Part shown: positions 26,147 to 36,219 of the stretch, piece after piece
How the letters are laid out: each line of letters starts with the position of its first letter
Position numbering within the stretch: the first letter of the stretch is position 1
Assembly (NCBI GenBank): GCA_964020085.1
Contig: OZ026604.1
Location: 26,714,697-26,778,696, forward strand
DNA from: Micromussa lordhowensis
Taxonomy: Eukaryota > Cnidaria > Anthozoa > Scleractinia > Lobophylliidae
Length of the DNA: 64,000 nucleotides
Direction: 5' to 3'
The notes under the pieces: model-generated
Seen by the model: only the letters and a program-made list of their open reading frames with translations
What the model was told of the DNA's origin: nothing
Databases searched by the model: none
Position numbers and translations under genes: made by a program

Positions 26147-26251
26147 ATTAAAGACCAAACTGTAAACCTACAAGGTGATCAAACTGAAAAAATATATGAT
26201 GAATTAATCCAAATGGGCTATGATAGTGATCAAATTGTTTTTAATTTATAA
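26147..26251 (+). pseudogene. 3' part of the LINE-split small gene
   Basis: This segment continues the frame of 20567-20683 through the duplicated target codons. It gives an acidic, glutamine-rich tail (IKDQTVNLQGDQTEKIYDEL... ending in IVFNL) and a TAA stop at 26249. Only 18 bp separate the stop from the ATG of the next gene. The product is unknown. Confidence 0.65.
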
Positions 26252-26269
26252 ATATAATAAAATAATATA

Positions 26270-26746
26270 ATGGTGACTAAAAAGAATATTTTCGATTGGA
26301 ATCATATTTCAGACAAATTATCGACTGATGAAGTAGACGAACTAAAATCTTATTATCTAAGCTATCATAGGAAATGTTGGGCTTTTAAAAGGGCTTACAA
26401 AAGATTCAAATTGTTCAAATTCATTGGTAATTCACTCTCTATTCTGACCGCTTCAGGTGGAATTGCTAGTGCTATTGCTACAGGTGGTATCAGTCTAATA
26501 GCGATTAGTACAGTGGCATTATTAGTTAAAGGATACATGGAACACAAAGGTTTAGACTTAAAAATTCAAAATTGCACCTATGCCTATCAAAGTTACCAGC
26601 ATTTGTTAATAATGATTCGAGAAGCGATGCGCTCAGGTGATCTTAACCGAGAAAGTTTAATTAATCAAATGACAAGTGTTGACAATTTTGTCATTGATAA
26701 TAGCCCAATTATTGATAAATATTTAAAGATGTATGATGAAATATAA
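26270..26746 (+). CDS. Small membrane-associated protein of unknown function
   Basis: This is an intact 158-residue intronless ORF. The N-terminal third is charged and basic (HRKCWAFKRAYKRFKLFKF). Residues about 64-92 form a glycine/alanine/serine-rich hydrophobic stretch (ASGGIASAIATGGISLIAIS then TVALLVKGY), likely one or two membrane-inserting helices. The C-terminal half is helical and polar (CTYAYQSYQHLLIMIREAMR). It lies 18 bp downstream of the small gene split by the LINE, on the same strand. The tight spacing, lack of introns and AT-rich codons suggest an accessory gene of an integrated virus-like element such as a Polinton/Maverick, but no capsid, polymerase or integrase gene is present to confirm this. 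The function is not recognised. Confidence 0.6.
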   Translation: MVTKKNIFDWNHISDKLSTDEVDELKSYYLSYHRKCWAFKRAYKRFKLFKFIGNSLSILTASGGIASAIATGGISLIAISTVALLVKGYMEHKGLDLKIQNCTYAYQSYQHLLIMIREAMRSGDLNRESLINQMTSVDNFVIDNSPIIDKYLKMYDEI

Positions 26747-26751
26747 ACTAA

Positions 26752-27031
26752 AAGTGGTTTCCGACGCGTCAGAACTCGAAATTGGTTTCTGATGCGTCAG
26801 AAAAAATTAGCATAATTAGATGGGTTGTTTGTACGCTACCAACAGATGAATTCAACAGTTGGGTGCCAGCTGGAGATTTAAAAAATTATATTAAAGAAAA
26901 AATTATATTAAAGAAAAAATTATATTAAAGAAAAAATTATATTAAAGAAAAAATTATATTAAAGAAAAAATTATAACTACGCATCTTACGCATCTTACGC
27001 TAACTACGCTAACTACGCTACCTACGCTGAT
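26752..27031. repeat. Cluster of short direct repeats with an ORF remnant
   Basis: Three simple arrays follow the small gene. Two copies of ttggtttc(c/t)ga(c/t)gcgtcagaa lie at 26752-26802. About five copies of a 17-bp unit (ttatattaaagaaaaaa) lie at 26885-26972. Alternating tacgcatct/tacgctaac units lie at 26974-27031. Between the first and second arrays a plus-strand frame reads RWVVCTLPTDEFNSWVPAGD, which may be the remains of a third gene; it runs into the 17-bp repeat and stops. Confidence 0.6.
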
Positions 27032-27242
27032 TTTAGCGTTGTCCATTTTACCCCGTATACTAAACTACTAGAGTGTGATCACTCCATCGATATAAGGTTT
27101 TGTATGTACGCATCTTTAATGAGATATAAAACTGATTTTCACTAACGCACGGGGTATCGATTCCAGGCACAGGCTTCGAAAGTTATTTTTTCCTTCTTTG
27201 TTATCCTTTAGAAGATCATTAGAAATTAAAAACTGTGTTGAG

Positions 27243-27358
27243 TGTGAAATCCACATACCCTAGGAACAGCATCGCGTATCGTCTGATCAATGAAGTTAAG
27301 CCCTGTTCGGCGGGGTTCCTACTTGGCTGGGTGACCAGATGCGAATACCCCGTGTAGT
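27243..27358 (+). pseudogene. 5S rRNA-like sequence (relic or 5S-derived SINE head)
   Basis: The segment aligns by eye along the whole length of an animal 5S rRNA gene. It starts near ccacatacc and passes through tcgtctgatc, gaagttaagc, a ggggtt..tacttgg..gggtgacc region and gaataccccgtgtagta. Several positions differ from functional 5S, including gaagttaagc for gaagctaagc and altered helix partners, and a T-rich stretch follows at once. I read it as a degenerate 5S copy or the promoter head of a 5S-derived SINE, not a working gene. Confidence 0.75.
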
Positions 27359-27829
27359 AATGATTTCTTTTTTCCTTTTCATTTTTCCCTTGCCCTTTCC
27401 AGATCGATATCAAAGACTGTAGATCTCTAAGTTCTGTGTGATGTCTTTCCTTCTATTCATCAGTTATTTTTCATATAACTCGTGCCGTGTTTCTGGCCTG
27501 TCAAATTGCAGTATGATCAAGATAAGTTCAAAGTTCAACAACACGATTAACTTCACATTGGTAACCACTGTCATATAAATACCTTTTGTTTGGGCAGTAT
27601 CTCTCTAGAGATTTCAAAGTTAAATGCGCCATTTGAAAGCTAGGTGTGAAGAGTCCGCATTCGATAACGATTTAGAGGCCAAATTACGTTAAGCAACAAA
27701 ACATCATGAAGCATTTCACTAGTTACTACGACTGAATTGAAACACGGTTCATTTATCGCTGAAATTCACAGTGCTAACCGACCACTCTTAAACTGTAAAT
27801 TTGGGATTTCTTTTTACAAGAAACATACG

Positions 27830-27865
27830 TTCTCCTAATAAGAATTGTAGTTCTTGTTAGGAGAA
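27830..27865. repeat. Hairpin and related degenerate copies
   Basis: ttctcctaataagaa and its near reverse complement ttcttgttaggagaa flank a 6-bp loop. Diverged copies of the same motif with similar downstream sequence (attctgccatattcttc-like) recur near 28750-28870 and 29035-29150. This suggests an old interspersed or tandem palindromic repeat family spanning 27.8-29.3 kb. Confidence 0.6.
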
Positions 27866-28009
27866 ATAAATGAAATGAAATTCTTTAAATAAGAAAACAG
27901 TTCTTATTTTCAGAATATAGTTCTGCCATATTCTTCCTATAAGGAAATATATTCTTCACACCAGAAGTTTCTTCCTTTCCTTTACATTCCTTTCATTTTG
28001 GACAGGAGG

Positions 28010-28275
28010 CAGCGAAGGTGAGTGGTCAGCGTGTCGGACTTGCAATCCAGTCAGGTCCTTGGTTCAAGTTCTGCTCTGGCCACTACTACATGGATTTTTT
28101 TCGTGGTAGCCCTGAGTTCAAATCTGTGGCTACACTTGTAAATAGCCAACCGGATTGTCTCCGGCCAGTTGGGATTCTTAACAATGTTATGTTCAATTTG
28201 AATTACTTGTTTCAGTTGTTTGCTCGGCCCCAATAGCACTTGTGCTATAAACACTGCCGAGGGTAAATAAAGGTT
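28010..28275 (+). mobile_element. tRNA-derived SINE
   Basis: The head carries RNA polymerase III boxes: an A-box-like gtggtcagcgtgtcgga and a B-box-like ggttcaagttc ending tctggccacta. A tRNA-unrelated body (aaatagccaaccggattgtc and cggccagttgggattctta) and a tail of aataaagg plus (att)n repeats follow. This layout is that of a tRNA-head SINE with an ATT microsatellite tail. Target duplications were not resolved. Confidence 0.8.
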
Positions 28276-28329
28276 ATATTATTATTATTATTTTTATTAT
28301 TGTTGTTGTTGTTGTTGTTGTTATTATTA

Positions 28330-28360
<31 letters not shown>

Positions 28361-28370
28361 CATTATTGAT
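28276..28370. repeat. ATT/GTT microsatellite (SINE tail)
   Basis: Runs of tta, ttg and att triplets extend directly from the SINE tail. Confidence 0.9.
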
Positions 28371-28397
28371 AAGTCAAGTGACTTGGATAAAGTGAAA

Positions 28398-28625
28398 TAA
28401 ATGAAGAAGCGCTCTCAAGTCGAATTTATAACTCAGAAAACAAATTTTCAGAGTTCCCCAATGGGAGTCGAACCTAGTTTACGACCTTGCTCGCCATGAG
28501 TCCTCCATAGCTCGGTGGTTAGAGCATCTAAGCGGTATTCTGGAAGGTCATGGGTTCGACTCCCGTTGGGAAACTCAGAAAATGTATTTTCTGAGTAATT
28601 CGACTTAAGAGCACTTCTTCATTTA
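28398..28625. mobile_element. Palindromic element with tRNA-like arms
   Basis: This is a 228-bp sequence with imperfect terminal inverted repeats of about 75 bp. The left arm begins taaatgaagaagcgctct; the right arm is its reverse complement, ending agagcacttcttcattta. Each arm contains a B-box-like gggagtcgaacc or ggttcgactcccg. The right half also has a full tRNA-like run (tagctcggtggttagagca, then gggttcgactcccg). It may be a foldback SINE (two tRNA-like copies head to head) or a MITE that captured a tRNA-like sequence. The ATT microsatellite follows at its right end. Confidence 0.7.
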
Positions 28626-28685
28626 TTATTATTATTATAATTATTATTATTGTAATTATTATTATTATTATCATTATCATTATTT
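28621..28685. repeat. ATT microsatellite
   Basis: This is a run of att/aat triplets with single-base interruptions following the palindromic element. Confidence 0.85.
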
Positions 28686-28689
28686 GGAG

Positions 28690-30957
28690 CATTTTGATAC
28701 AGAGCAGTTATTCTTCTCGTAAGATTCAACACACACAATTTCTTTTCATGAGCACCATTAGTTCTCCTAAGAGGAACAGTAATTCTCGTTAGAAGAAATA
28801 ATTGCAATACAATTCTTCAAAGAGGAAGACACTCTTATTTGAAGAATACGTAATTCTGCTATATTCTTCTTTGAAGTAAATAATTGTTCGTTTAGCTAGA
28901 TGTTATTGCAACTTTATATTTCTTACCATCCGTCACAGCAATCAACGGGAAGGAGTTGATATCTGTTAGGAGCGACGTTGCAGAGAATAGTGATTATTCC
29001 CCAGTGCAAACACACATAAGTTCTTTTTATAAGAATAATCAGTTCTCCTAAAAAGAATTTCAATTCTTGTTAGGAAAAATAACTGATTTTTTTTTTTAAA
29101 AAAGCAAACAGTTCCATATTGAAGTAAATATATCTTTGCACACCACATTTTTGCATGACTGGTTTCCTAATGCAACTCTCACTTCACATTTATTACATGT
29201 TGTGATCAGGAATTCTTCTCATGATGTGCAAACACACACACTTTTCAAGAGAATACTAATTTATTTCAGAAGAACATTTGTTGATTTTTCATTGAAGTCT
29301 GAAAACACAGATTGAGGTACAAAGCCTATTTATTAAGGAAGTAGTTGATGACCCTGAGTGCATGCATTGTATAAACATGCGGGAATTTTTGAGAACATGA
29401 GAAAAGTGCATGTGGAAACACGAGACGCAGCCAAAAGCTTCTTGCACTGGACTGCATTCCCAAGTGCTTATACAACTTAGCAATGTAAAGCAGCAAGCGC
29501 ATGCTGGCTTAAACTCATGACTAATTGCAGCATGCATCATACATGTAACTCTATGAAGCATGTGCACGATAGAGGCTGTATGCTCTATGGAGATATAATG
29601 AACTCGACTGGCCAATCAGAGGACACGTAATTCCTTGAACATTTCACTATGCCTTTTAGAGCACCAACTGATGACCCAAGGTTTGGTATTCAAGGTGGAT
29701 TCTTAAAGTGCATATGACAAGAAAAAAATTGCTGCGTAATGCCACCTGTTGTGCTGTTGCCATGACAACAGTTTTGCCACCGGTACTGTCTTAATTAAAA
29801 CTGAAATTCCCAGTTTTTGTCTTAACCAAGGACCATCTACTCCAGCCAATGTAATGATGACAGTTAAAACAATATGCAGGGTACTATGTCTGTTCCAGGC
29901 AGGTCCCTCTGTCCCTCTTTAAAGGGTTGAAAATGTTTGACAGAGACTGGAGCCAAGGGAGTTTCCACAGCAACAACAGTATGGGTGTCATTTTATTTCT
30001 TTGTGATTTACATTTCTGGTGCCAAGTTTGAAGATCACTGCTTCATTATTTCCAGAGATATTCTTTGTTCAGTATTTTGCCATTTCAGTTGCAAACCTCA
30101 TGACATAATCACTTTCATAATTTTCAAAATACAAAAACATCAATCTCTCTAAAATAAGAAAAGATATTCTGAAAAGGAAAACACCATTCTTCTATATTTT
30201 GAAAAGCCTTTCAAATACACAGCAATTATTTTTCATGTCATATGCATCCTAACAGATTTGCTATGATCAGAAGGGGATATCTCTGGGGATGAGAAGAGAG
30301 GTATTGGAATGGTACCATAGACACCACTTACTACAGGCACCAAAGGGTTAACGAAGTAGGCTTTAGTTAGTGGGCTCTTAGAATAAATGCGTCAGTGACA
30401 TGTCTTAGCAATATTAGAACTGAAAAATACAAATCATTGAAGGCACCACAACAATCTTTAATGTCTTACTGAAAAATACAAATCATTGAAGGCACCACAA
30501 CAATCTTTAATGTCTTAACTGTAACTTTGAACTAAAAGCTAACTTCAACGTAAATAAATCTTGAGCTCTAACACCGAGGTCTAGAAAGAGTCAAACATCA
30601 GAAAAAGACAGTTATCAAACTTGTTACCCTACTATACTATGGTATTCAGGGCCATAGCCGGAGCAATGTGATGACTGAGGCAAAGTCCACAGTCCAAAGT
30701 ACACAGAGATTACCACAAACCAATCAAAACTAGAAGTAATTACATGTAGCTGCTGTAAAGTGCTGGAAAGGTGACAGTAAGTCAATTGGTTTTGGGTTTT
30801 ACTTTTGATTGGAAAAAAGTGAAGCAAGTTTTTGTAGCCAGTCAATTACTCTTTGACACTGAAATGAAAATTGCTCTGTAATTTCCCTGATCCATTGCTT
30901 TGGTTTTGGGTTTATAACATTCAAAATGACAACTAACCCCTGATCACACTACCAACT
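28690..30957. other. Intergenic, no supported gene
   Basis: The sequence is AT-rich with degenerate copies of the hairpin repeat up to about 29.3 kb. Short open frames (for example minus 29615-29289) have no recognisable domain and no coding-like pattern. The only clear structure is the 49-bp duplication at 30420-30517. Confidence 0.6.
30420..30517. repeat. Perfect 49-bp tandem duplication
   Basis: Two adjacent identical 49-bp copies begin ctgaaaaatacaaatcattg and end aatgtctta. The identity points to a recent duplication, or an assembly artefact. Confidence 0.9.
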
Positions 30958-33900
30958 TCAATCATCCACAAGGGCATTGGGATCTTCCCTTGGACAGATA
31001 TACATGCATCCATCATGCTTGTATATATGCATAACTGAGGGAATTACAAGATCTTGAATTTCTACAACAAAAAGACCACTTGGCATCTCTTCTTCTTTGA
31101 TTTCATATGCATGAAGGTTGCTAGCAAATTCAACTGTTTCATAAAGTTTGAGTCCAAAAAACACGTACGTTTCACACACCCAGATGTTCATTAAAGAAGC
31201 AAACACAGGTAGGGAGTTTCCCATCTCAGCTAACAGAATGGTGTTTAGATCTGCTTAGCAAGTTCCATGAACTGTGACAGACCCTACTTGGAACATTATA
31301 GCTTCAGAGAGCTCTGCAAAGGTAGGATAGAAACGTTCTATATATCTTGCTGCAGCCTCTCTGTCTCTGTCTTCGAGCACTCTTGAAAAAGTGGATCCAC
31401 GTCCAACAGTGAAATCTCCACGAAATAGAGGGTGATCAGATGCATCATCATCAACCAGTGGTATCGAGTCTGCACGAACGCCACTTTGATGCCTTTCTGA
31501 TAGTGTCTTGGGTAAATTTTTGTAATTTTTTGTTACTTTAGGAATTTTTTTGAATGTCTGATGCTTTGCTCCAAACCTCATTGCCCATGCTCTTACAGTT
31601 GGACCAAATTTTATAATCTGGGTTGGCAAGTGGACAAGATAATGTTGTTTAGGTGTGATGTTTTGATTGAAAACATCTTTAAAAAGTTGAAGATGTCCTT
31701 TAATGAGTAGTCGCAGGTAGCCCAGTATGTTGATTGTTATCTTTTTGCTCAAGCAAATAGCTGTTATTTCTAACATCATTGTGAACACTTTCCACACATC
31801 TGGACAATGGTGGGCATAGGACTCCCCAAAAAATGGAAACACGCGGCTTAAAAGCCGTATTTGAGCAGCAGTTTGTCCTGGATTTTTGGCAGGATCCTGT
31901 AAGTCTTCGCGAGAAATGACTACCGGTTTATCTTTCAGCTCAGAGTACCCATAATTAAAATTCACAATGAAAGCATTTAGATCCTCAAGAGAAAAAAAGT
32001 TATTCTCCAAGAAATGATTTAGGACAAAATAAAAAGTCCTCTGTAATCCTCCTTCCAAAACAATATGCATCACATCCTGTGGTAGTTGTTCTGTGACATC
32101 GAAGTATGGAGCATTGAGAAGAATACTCTTTTTGTTAACACCATATTCTTTAGAAAAATGATTCCGCAGCCCTTCATTTTCTTCTAACTGCTGAAGATGG
32201 TATTCATGGAGTTCTTTGGTGCGCAACACAAATTCTTCTTCTTCAAATCTTGTCTGCATTTCATCAAAATCAACCATGCAATGATGACATTTTCGTCTGG
32301 CTCCTCCAACGCCTTCTTTGTATCCCCCAAGGAAATTGCACGCTGGGGTATCAGCAATTACCGCAAGAAGAGCACCTCTGAGGCGTACAATGCCATTGTG
32401 AATATGGAAGTCATATCCCATGTCACTGCCAAGAGTGATAAGTTCTTCTACAAATGGTTTCAAAATTTCATCAAGGCCATACTTTTTTAAATACCGATAC
32501 TCTACAATTGCCAGCAGGTTTATTGACTTCAATTTTGATCTATATTCTGGATAGATATTCGCCAACTGGAAGTAAAACAAAGAAAGTTTGTGTTTCCTTT
32601 TTGTTTGCTCGTTAGTAATCTCGACATCATCGTAATATAAGATTATCTTTAAACTTTGATGATCAAAAGAGAACAATTCATGCTGTTGGACAACAGTTCC
32701 ATCAACAAAATCAATCAGCAGGGTAGAATGGAGTTCTGATACACGAGGTTCAGCAACCATATCAAGAATCTTACGATTATTGAGCACAACCTCAAGGGAA
32801 GCAATAAGTGACACATAGTAGAACCTTTCAGAACACTGAATAATTCGGTATTTTCCATTTTTCAATTGCTTCCATTGCCGTCTTGTCCCCAACGTTATCT
32901 CTTTGGGTGAGAGATTTGGGAAACAGTTTTCCCAGTCACCATAGTTACTCAGTTCACAAGAGCCATGCTGCCATGAAGAAGGAGAGAATACATCATCAAG
33001 TTCTGCAATGCTGCCTGAGTCAATGCCATGCTTTTGTAGGATTTTACAAACCTGTCTTTTGGCCTGCACAGCAGTTGATTTCAAAAGTGATATTGTAACT
33101 TCTCTGATTCTATCCATTGCTCTTGTACTAATCAATGCCTTTTCTTTAATCTTTAAACAAAACTGGTTTAGAATGTCCAAGGTTGAGATTGGGCTACTGT
33201 CATATTTTTCATCTGAATCACACCAGGCAGTATTGTTTTCCATAGAAGCTCTTTCTTCATTAATTATTATATCTTCCTCATCCTCATAGATATTGTCCAT
33301 AGCCATGTCTCTTTCTTCATTCATAATGATATCTTCCTCATCGGAGGGATCCTCATAGATATTGTCCAAAGCCATGTCTCCAGCTGGTGCATTATGTAGG
33401 AAAAAAACAAAATAATACATACATCATGTTTAATTCTGTTCACAGCTCACTTAATCATTTAACACCAGTGTAAATTAAAGGTAAAATTATTTAACTACCG
33501 GCTGTGAAGCGGAGGTGACCACTTGGATATGACTGGATGTACAGAAAAATATGTGACCAGAAGCTAACAATTGCCACTATATTTCCTTGAATAATAACCT
33601 TTCAAAGATAGTGATTATTTGTGGGGAGGAATAAATCTAGGGGTCAAGGGTCAAACACATGAACATAAACAAAACTAGAAAATTAGCTTCCACGAAACTT
33701 GGGTTGTTGTGTACATGTGGCAGACAATAACATTCAAGCTTGTTTCAATGAAAATAATAATAATTGTTACCAAAACCAAACATGTATGTAATAAACACAT
33801 CCACCTCTCCCGCCCACCACTCACACCCCCACTCCCGCCCCCACCCCCCCTCCCCCACGGGGAATGTTGTGACCCGGAATTCGTGATATCCGTGCTGTAA

Positions 33901-34212
33901 ATGATAACCTAAATAGAAAACGTTACCTGTGTCAGAAACATGGCTTCCCAAATCTTGATCGCATTCATGTATGTCCTGATTTCCGTCAAAAACAGCTTCA
34001 TAAGTGCTATCAAAAAGTGTACGATGCTGATTTCGAACGTGTTTCACAAAAGAATTCGCGGAAGTGTATCTCGTTGTAAACGAACAGTCAGGCAGCCCAC
34101 AGTTTTGACTAAAGTCGTTATCATCGCGATGTATGGTGTTCAAATGAGTGAGCAACTCACGTAAAAATACACAGAAAAACGCACAAAGCATACACTTCCA
34201 GCGCAGAGCCAT
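30958..34212 (-). pseudogene. C2H2 zinc finger / transposase-derived gene with in-frame stop
   Basis: Two exons join cleanly. Exon 1 is 34212-33927 (donor cag/gtaacg) and exon 2 is 33383-30958 (acceptor caccag). The joined phase continues correctly and the total length divides by three (904 codons). Exon 1 starts MALRWKCMLC and holds a C2H2-like finger (CGLPDCSFTTRY...HVRNQH). Exon 2 has an acidic repeated leader (NIYEDxSDEEDI) and a transposase-like core: ADTPACNFLGGYK, CHHC, LPQDVMHIVLEGG and WAMRFGAKHQTFK. It is stopped by TAA at 31255-31257. The same frame then continues for another 98 codons (LLAEMGNSLPVFASL...) that match the usual C-terminal part of such proteins as I recall them. In relatives I remember the motif as RFEAKH; here the acidic residue is G. 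Both features suggest a dying or repurposed gene. Confidence 0.7.
33803..33860. other. C-rich tract in the intron
   Basis: The run cccgcccacc...ccccaccccccctccccc lies in the intron of the minus-strand gene. Its complement is G-rich in the transcript and has several runs of at least three G. Confidence 0.7.
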
Positions 34213-34218
34213 GATCGG

Positions 34219-34265
34219 GTATATACTCCATGTCAGAATGCCATGGATGCATTGGTTGTTACCCA
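34219..34265. repeat. Unique flank shared with the second minisatellite
   Basis: The sequence from gggtatatactccatg to gttgttacccagtctac is the inverted copy of 63072-63135 (gtagactgggtaacaacc ... catggagtatataccc), with about one mismatch. It lies between the 10-bp array and the ATG at 34212. Confidence 0.9.
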
Positions 34266-36219
34266 GTCTACCCCTGTATTACCTTGTAATCCCTTGCATT
34301 CCCCTTTAATCCCTTGTATTCCCTTGCATACCCATGTATTCCCCTGTAAACCCTTGTATACCCTTATATACCCCCTGTATTACCTTGTAATCCGTTGCAT
34401 TCCCCTTTAATCCCCTGTAATCCCTTGCGTACCCATGTATTCCCTTGTAAACCCTTGTATACCCTTATATACCCTTGTATTCCCATGTAAACCCTTGTAT
34501 ACCCTTGTAATCCCCTGTAAACCCTTGTATACCCTTGTATTCCCCTGTAAACCCCTGTATTCCCTTGTAAACCCTTGTATTCCCCTGTAAACCCTTGTAT
34601 ACCCTTGTATACCCTTGTATTCCCATGTAAACCCTTGTATACCCTTGTAATCCCCTGTAAACCCTTGTATACCCTTGTATTCCCCTGTAAACCCCTGTAT
34701 TCCAATGTATTCCCTTGTATTCCCCTGTAAACCCTTGTATACCCTTGTATTCCCCTGTAAACCCTTGTATTCCCTTGTAAACCCTTGTATTCCCCTGGAA
34801 ACGCTTGTATACCCTTGTATTCCCCTGGAAACCCTTGTATACCCTTGTATACCCTTGTATTCCCATGTAAACCCTTGTATACCCTTGTATTCCCCTGTAA
34901 ACTCTTGTATACCCTTGTATTCCCCTGTAAACCCCTGTATTCCCTTGTAATCTCTTGTATTCCCCTGTAAACCCTTGTATACCCTTGTATTCCCCTCTAA
35001 ACCCTTGTATCCCCTTGTAAACCCTTGTATTCCCCTGTAAACCCTTGTATACCCTTGTATTCCCCTGTAAACCCTTGTATTCCCCTGTAAACCCTTGTAT
35101 TCCCTTGTAATCCCCTGTAACCCCCTGTATACCCTTGTAATCCCCTGTAAACCCTTGTATACCCTTGTATTCCTTTGTAATCCCCTGTAACCCCCTGTAT
35201 ACCCTTGTAATCCCCTGTAAACCCTTGTATTCCTTTGTAATCCCCTGTAACCCCCTGTATACCCTTGTAATCCCCTGTAAACCCTTGTATACCCTTGTAT
35301 TCCCCTGTAAACCCTTGTATTCCCCTGTAAACCCTTGTATACCCTTGTATTCCCCTGTAAACCCTTGTATTCCCTTGTATTCCCCTGTAAACCCGTGTAT
35401 ACCCTTGTAATCCCCTGTAAACCCTTGTAATCCCCTGTAAACCCTTGTAATCCCCTGTAAACCCTTGTAATCCCCTGTAAACCCTTGTAAACCCTTGTAA
35501 TCCCCTGTAAACCCTTGTAATCCCTTGTAAACCCTTGTAATCCCTTGTAATCCCTTGTATTCCCCTGTAAACGCTTGTATTCCCTTTTAATCCCCTGTAA
35601 CCTGGTATTCCCCTGTAAACCCGTGTATACCCTTGTAATCCCCTGTAAACCCTTGTAATCCCCTGTAAACCCTTGTAATCCCCTGTAAACCCTTGTAATC
35701 CCCTGTAAACCCTTGTATACCCTTGTAAACCCTTGTAATCCCTTGTAATCCCTTGTAATCCCCTGTAAACGTTTGTAATCCCCTGTAAACCCTTGTATAC
35801 CCTTGTATTCCCTTGTAATCCCCTGTAAACCCTTGTATTCCCCTTTAATCCCTTGCATACCATTTTATTCCCTTGTAAATCCTTGCATACCCTTATAATC
35901 CCCTGTAAACCCTTGTATACCCTTGTAATCCCCTGTAAACCCTTGTACACCGTAATCCCCTGTAAACCCTTGTATGCCCTTGTAATCCCCTGTAAACCCT
36001 TGTATACCCTTGTAATCCCCTGAAAAACCCTGGTATACCCTTGTAATACCCTGTAAACCCTTGTATACCCTTGTAATCCCCTGCAAACCCTTGTATACCC
36101 TTGTAATCCCCTGTAAACCCTTGTAATCCCCTGTCAACCTTTGTATACCCTTGTGAACCCTTTTGAACCCTTGTAAACCCTTGTTTACCCTTGTAATCAC
36201 CTGTAAACTCTTGTATACA
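34266..36219. repeat. 10-bp G-rich minisatellite array 1 (G-rich strand: minus)
   Basis: About 195 decamers of acccttgtat/acccttgtaa alternate with tcccctgtaa/tcccttgtat. On the minus strand this reads tacaagggtttacaggggaa and similar. Because the period is 10, all three minus frames stay open and give long artificial ORFs rich in GLQGNTRVYK; these are not genes. The array sits just upstream of the first exon of the minus-strand zinc-finger/transposase gene. G runs of 3-4 are separated by 6-7 bases. Confidence 0.97.

Noticed and set aside
26875..26972. CRISPR-like direct repeats
   Set aside because: They are 17-bp units directly abutting without spacers, in a eukaryotic context.
28500..28573. 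Functional tRNA gene
   Set aside because: A- and B-box-like text is present, but the acceptor stem does not pair well and the segment is one half of a palindromic repeat.
29289..29615. 108-codon minus-strand ORF
   Set aside because: No domain, no splice or neighbour support, and a cysteine/histidine-rich composition typical of chance frames.
31255..31290. Micro-intron removing the in-frame stop of the zinc-finger/transposase gene
   Set aside because: GT and AG exist about 37 bases apart, but this is too short for a normal animal intron.
34364..36200. Long minus-strand ORFs (up to 483 codons) rich in GLQGNTRVYK
   Set aside because: The 10-bp period without stops keeps all three frames open; several overlapping ORFs give the same peptide.
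34266..36219. Possible telomeric or interstitial telomere repeat
   Set aside because: The G-rich unit resembles a telomere superficially but is a 10-bp tacaagggtt/tacaggggaa repeat, not TTAGGG.
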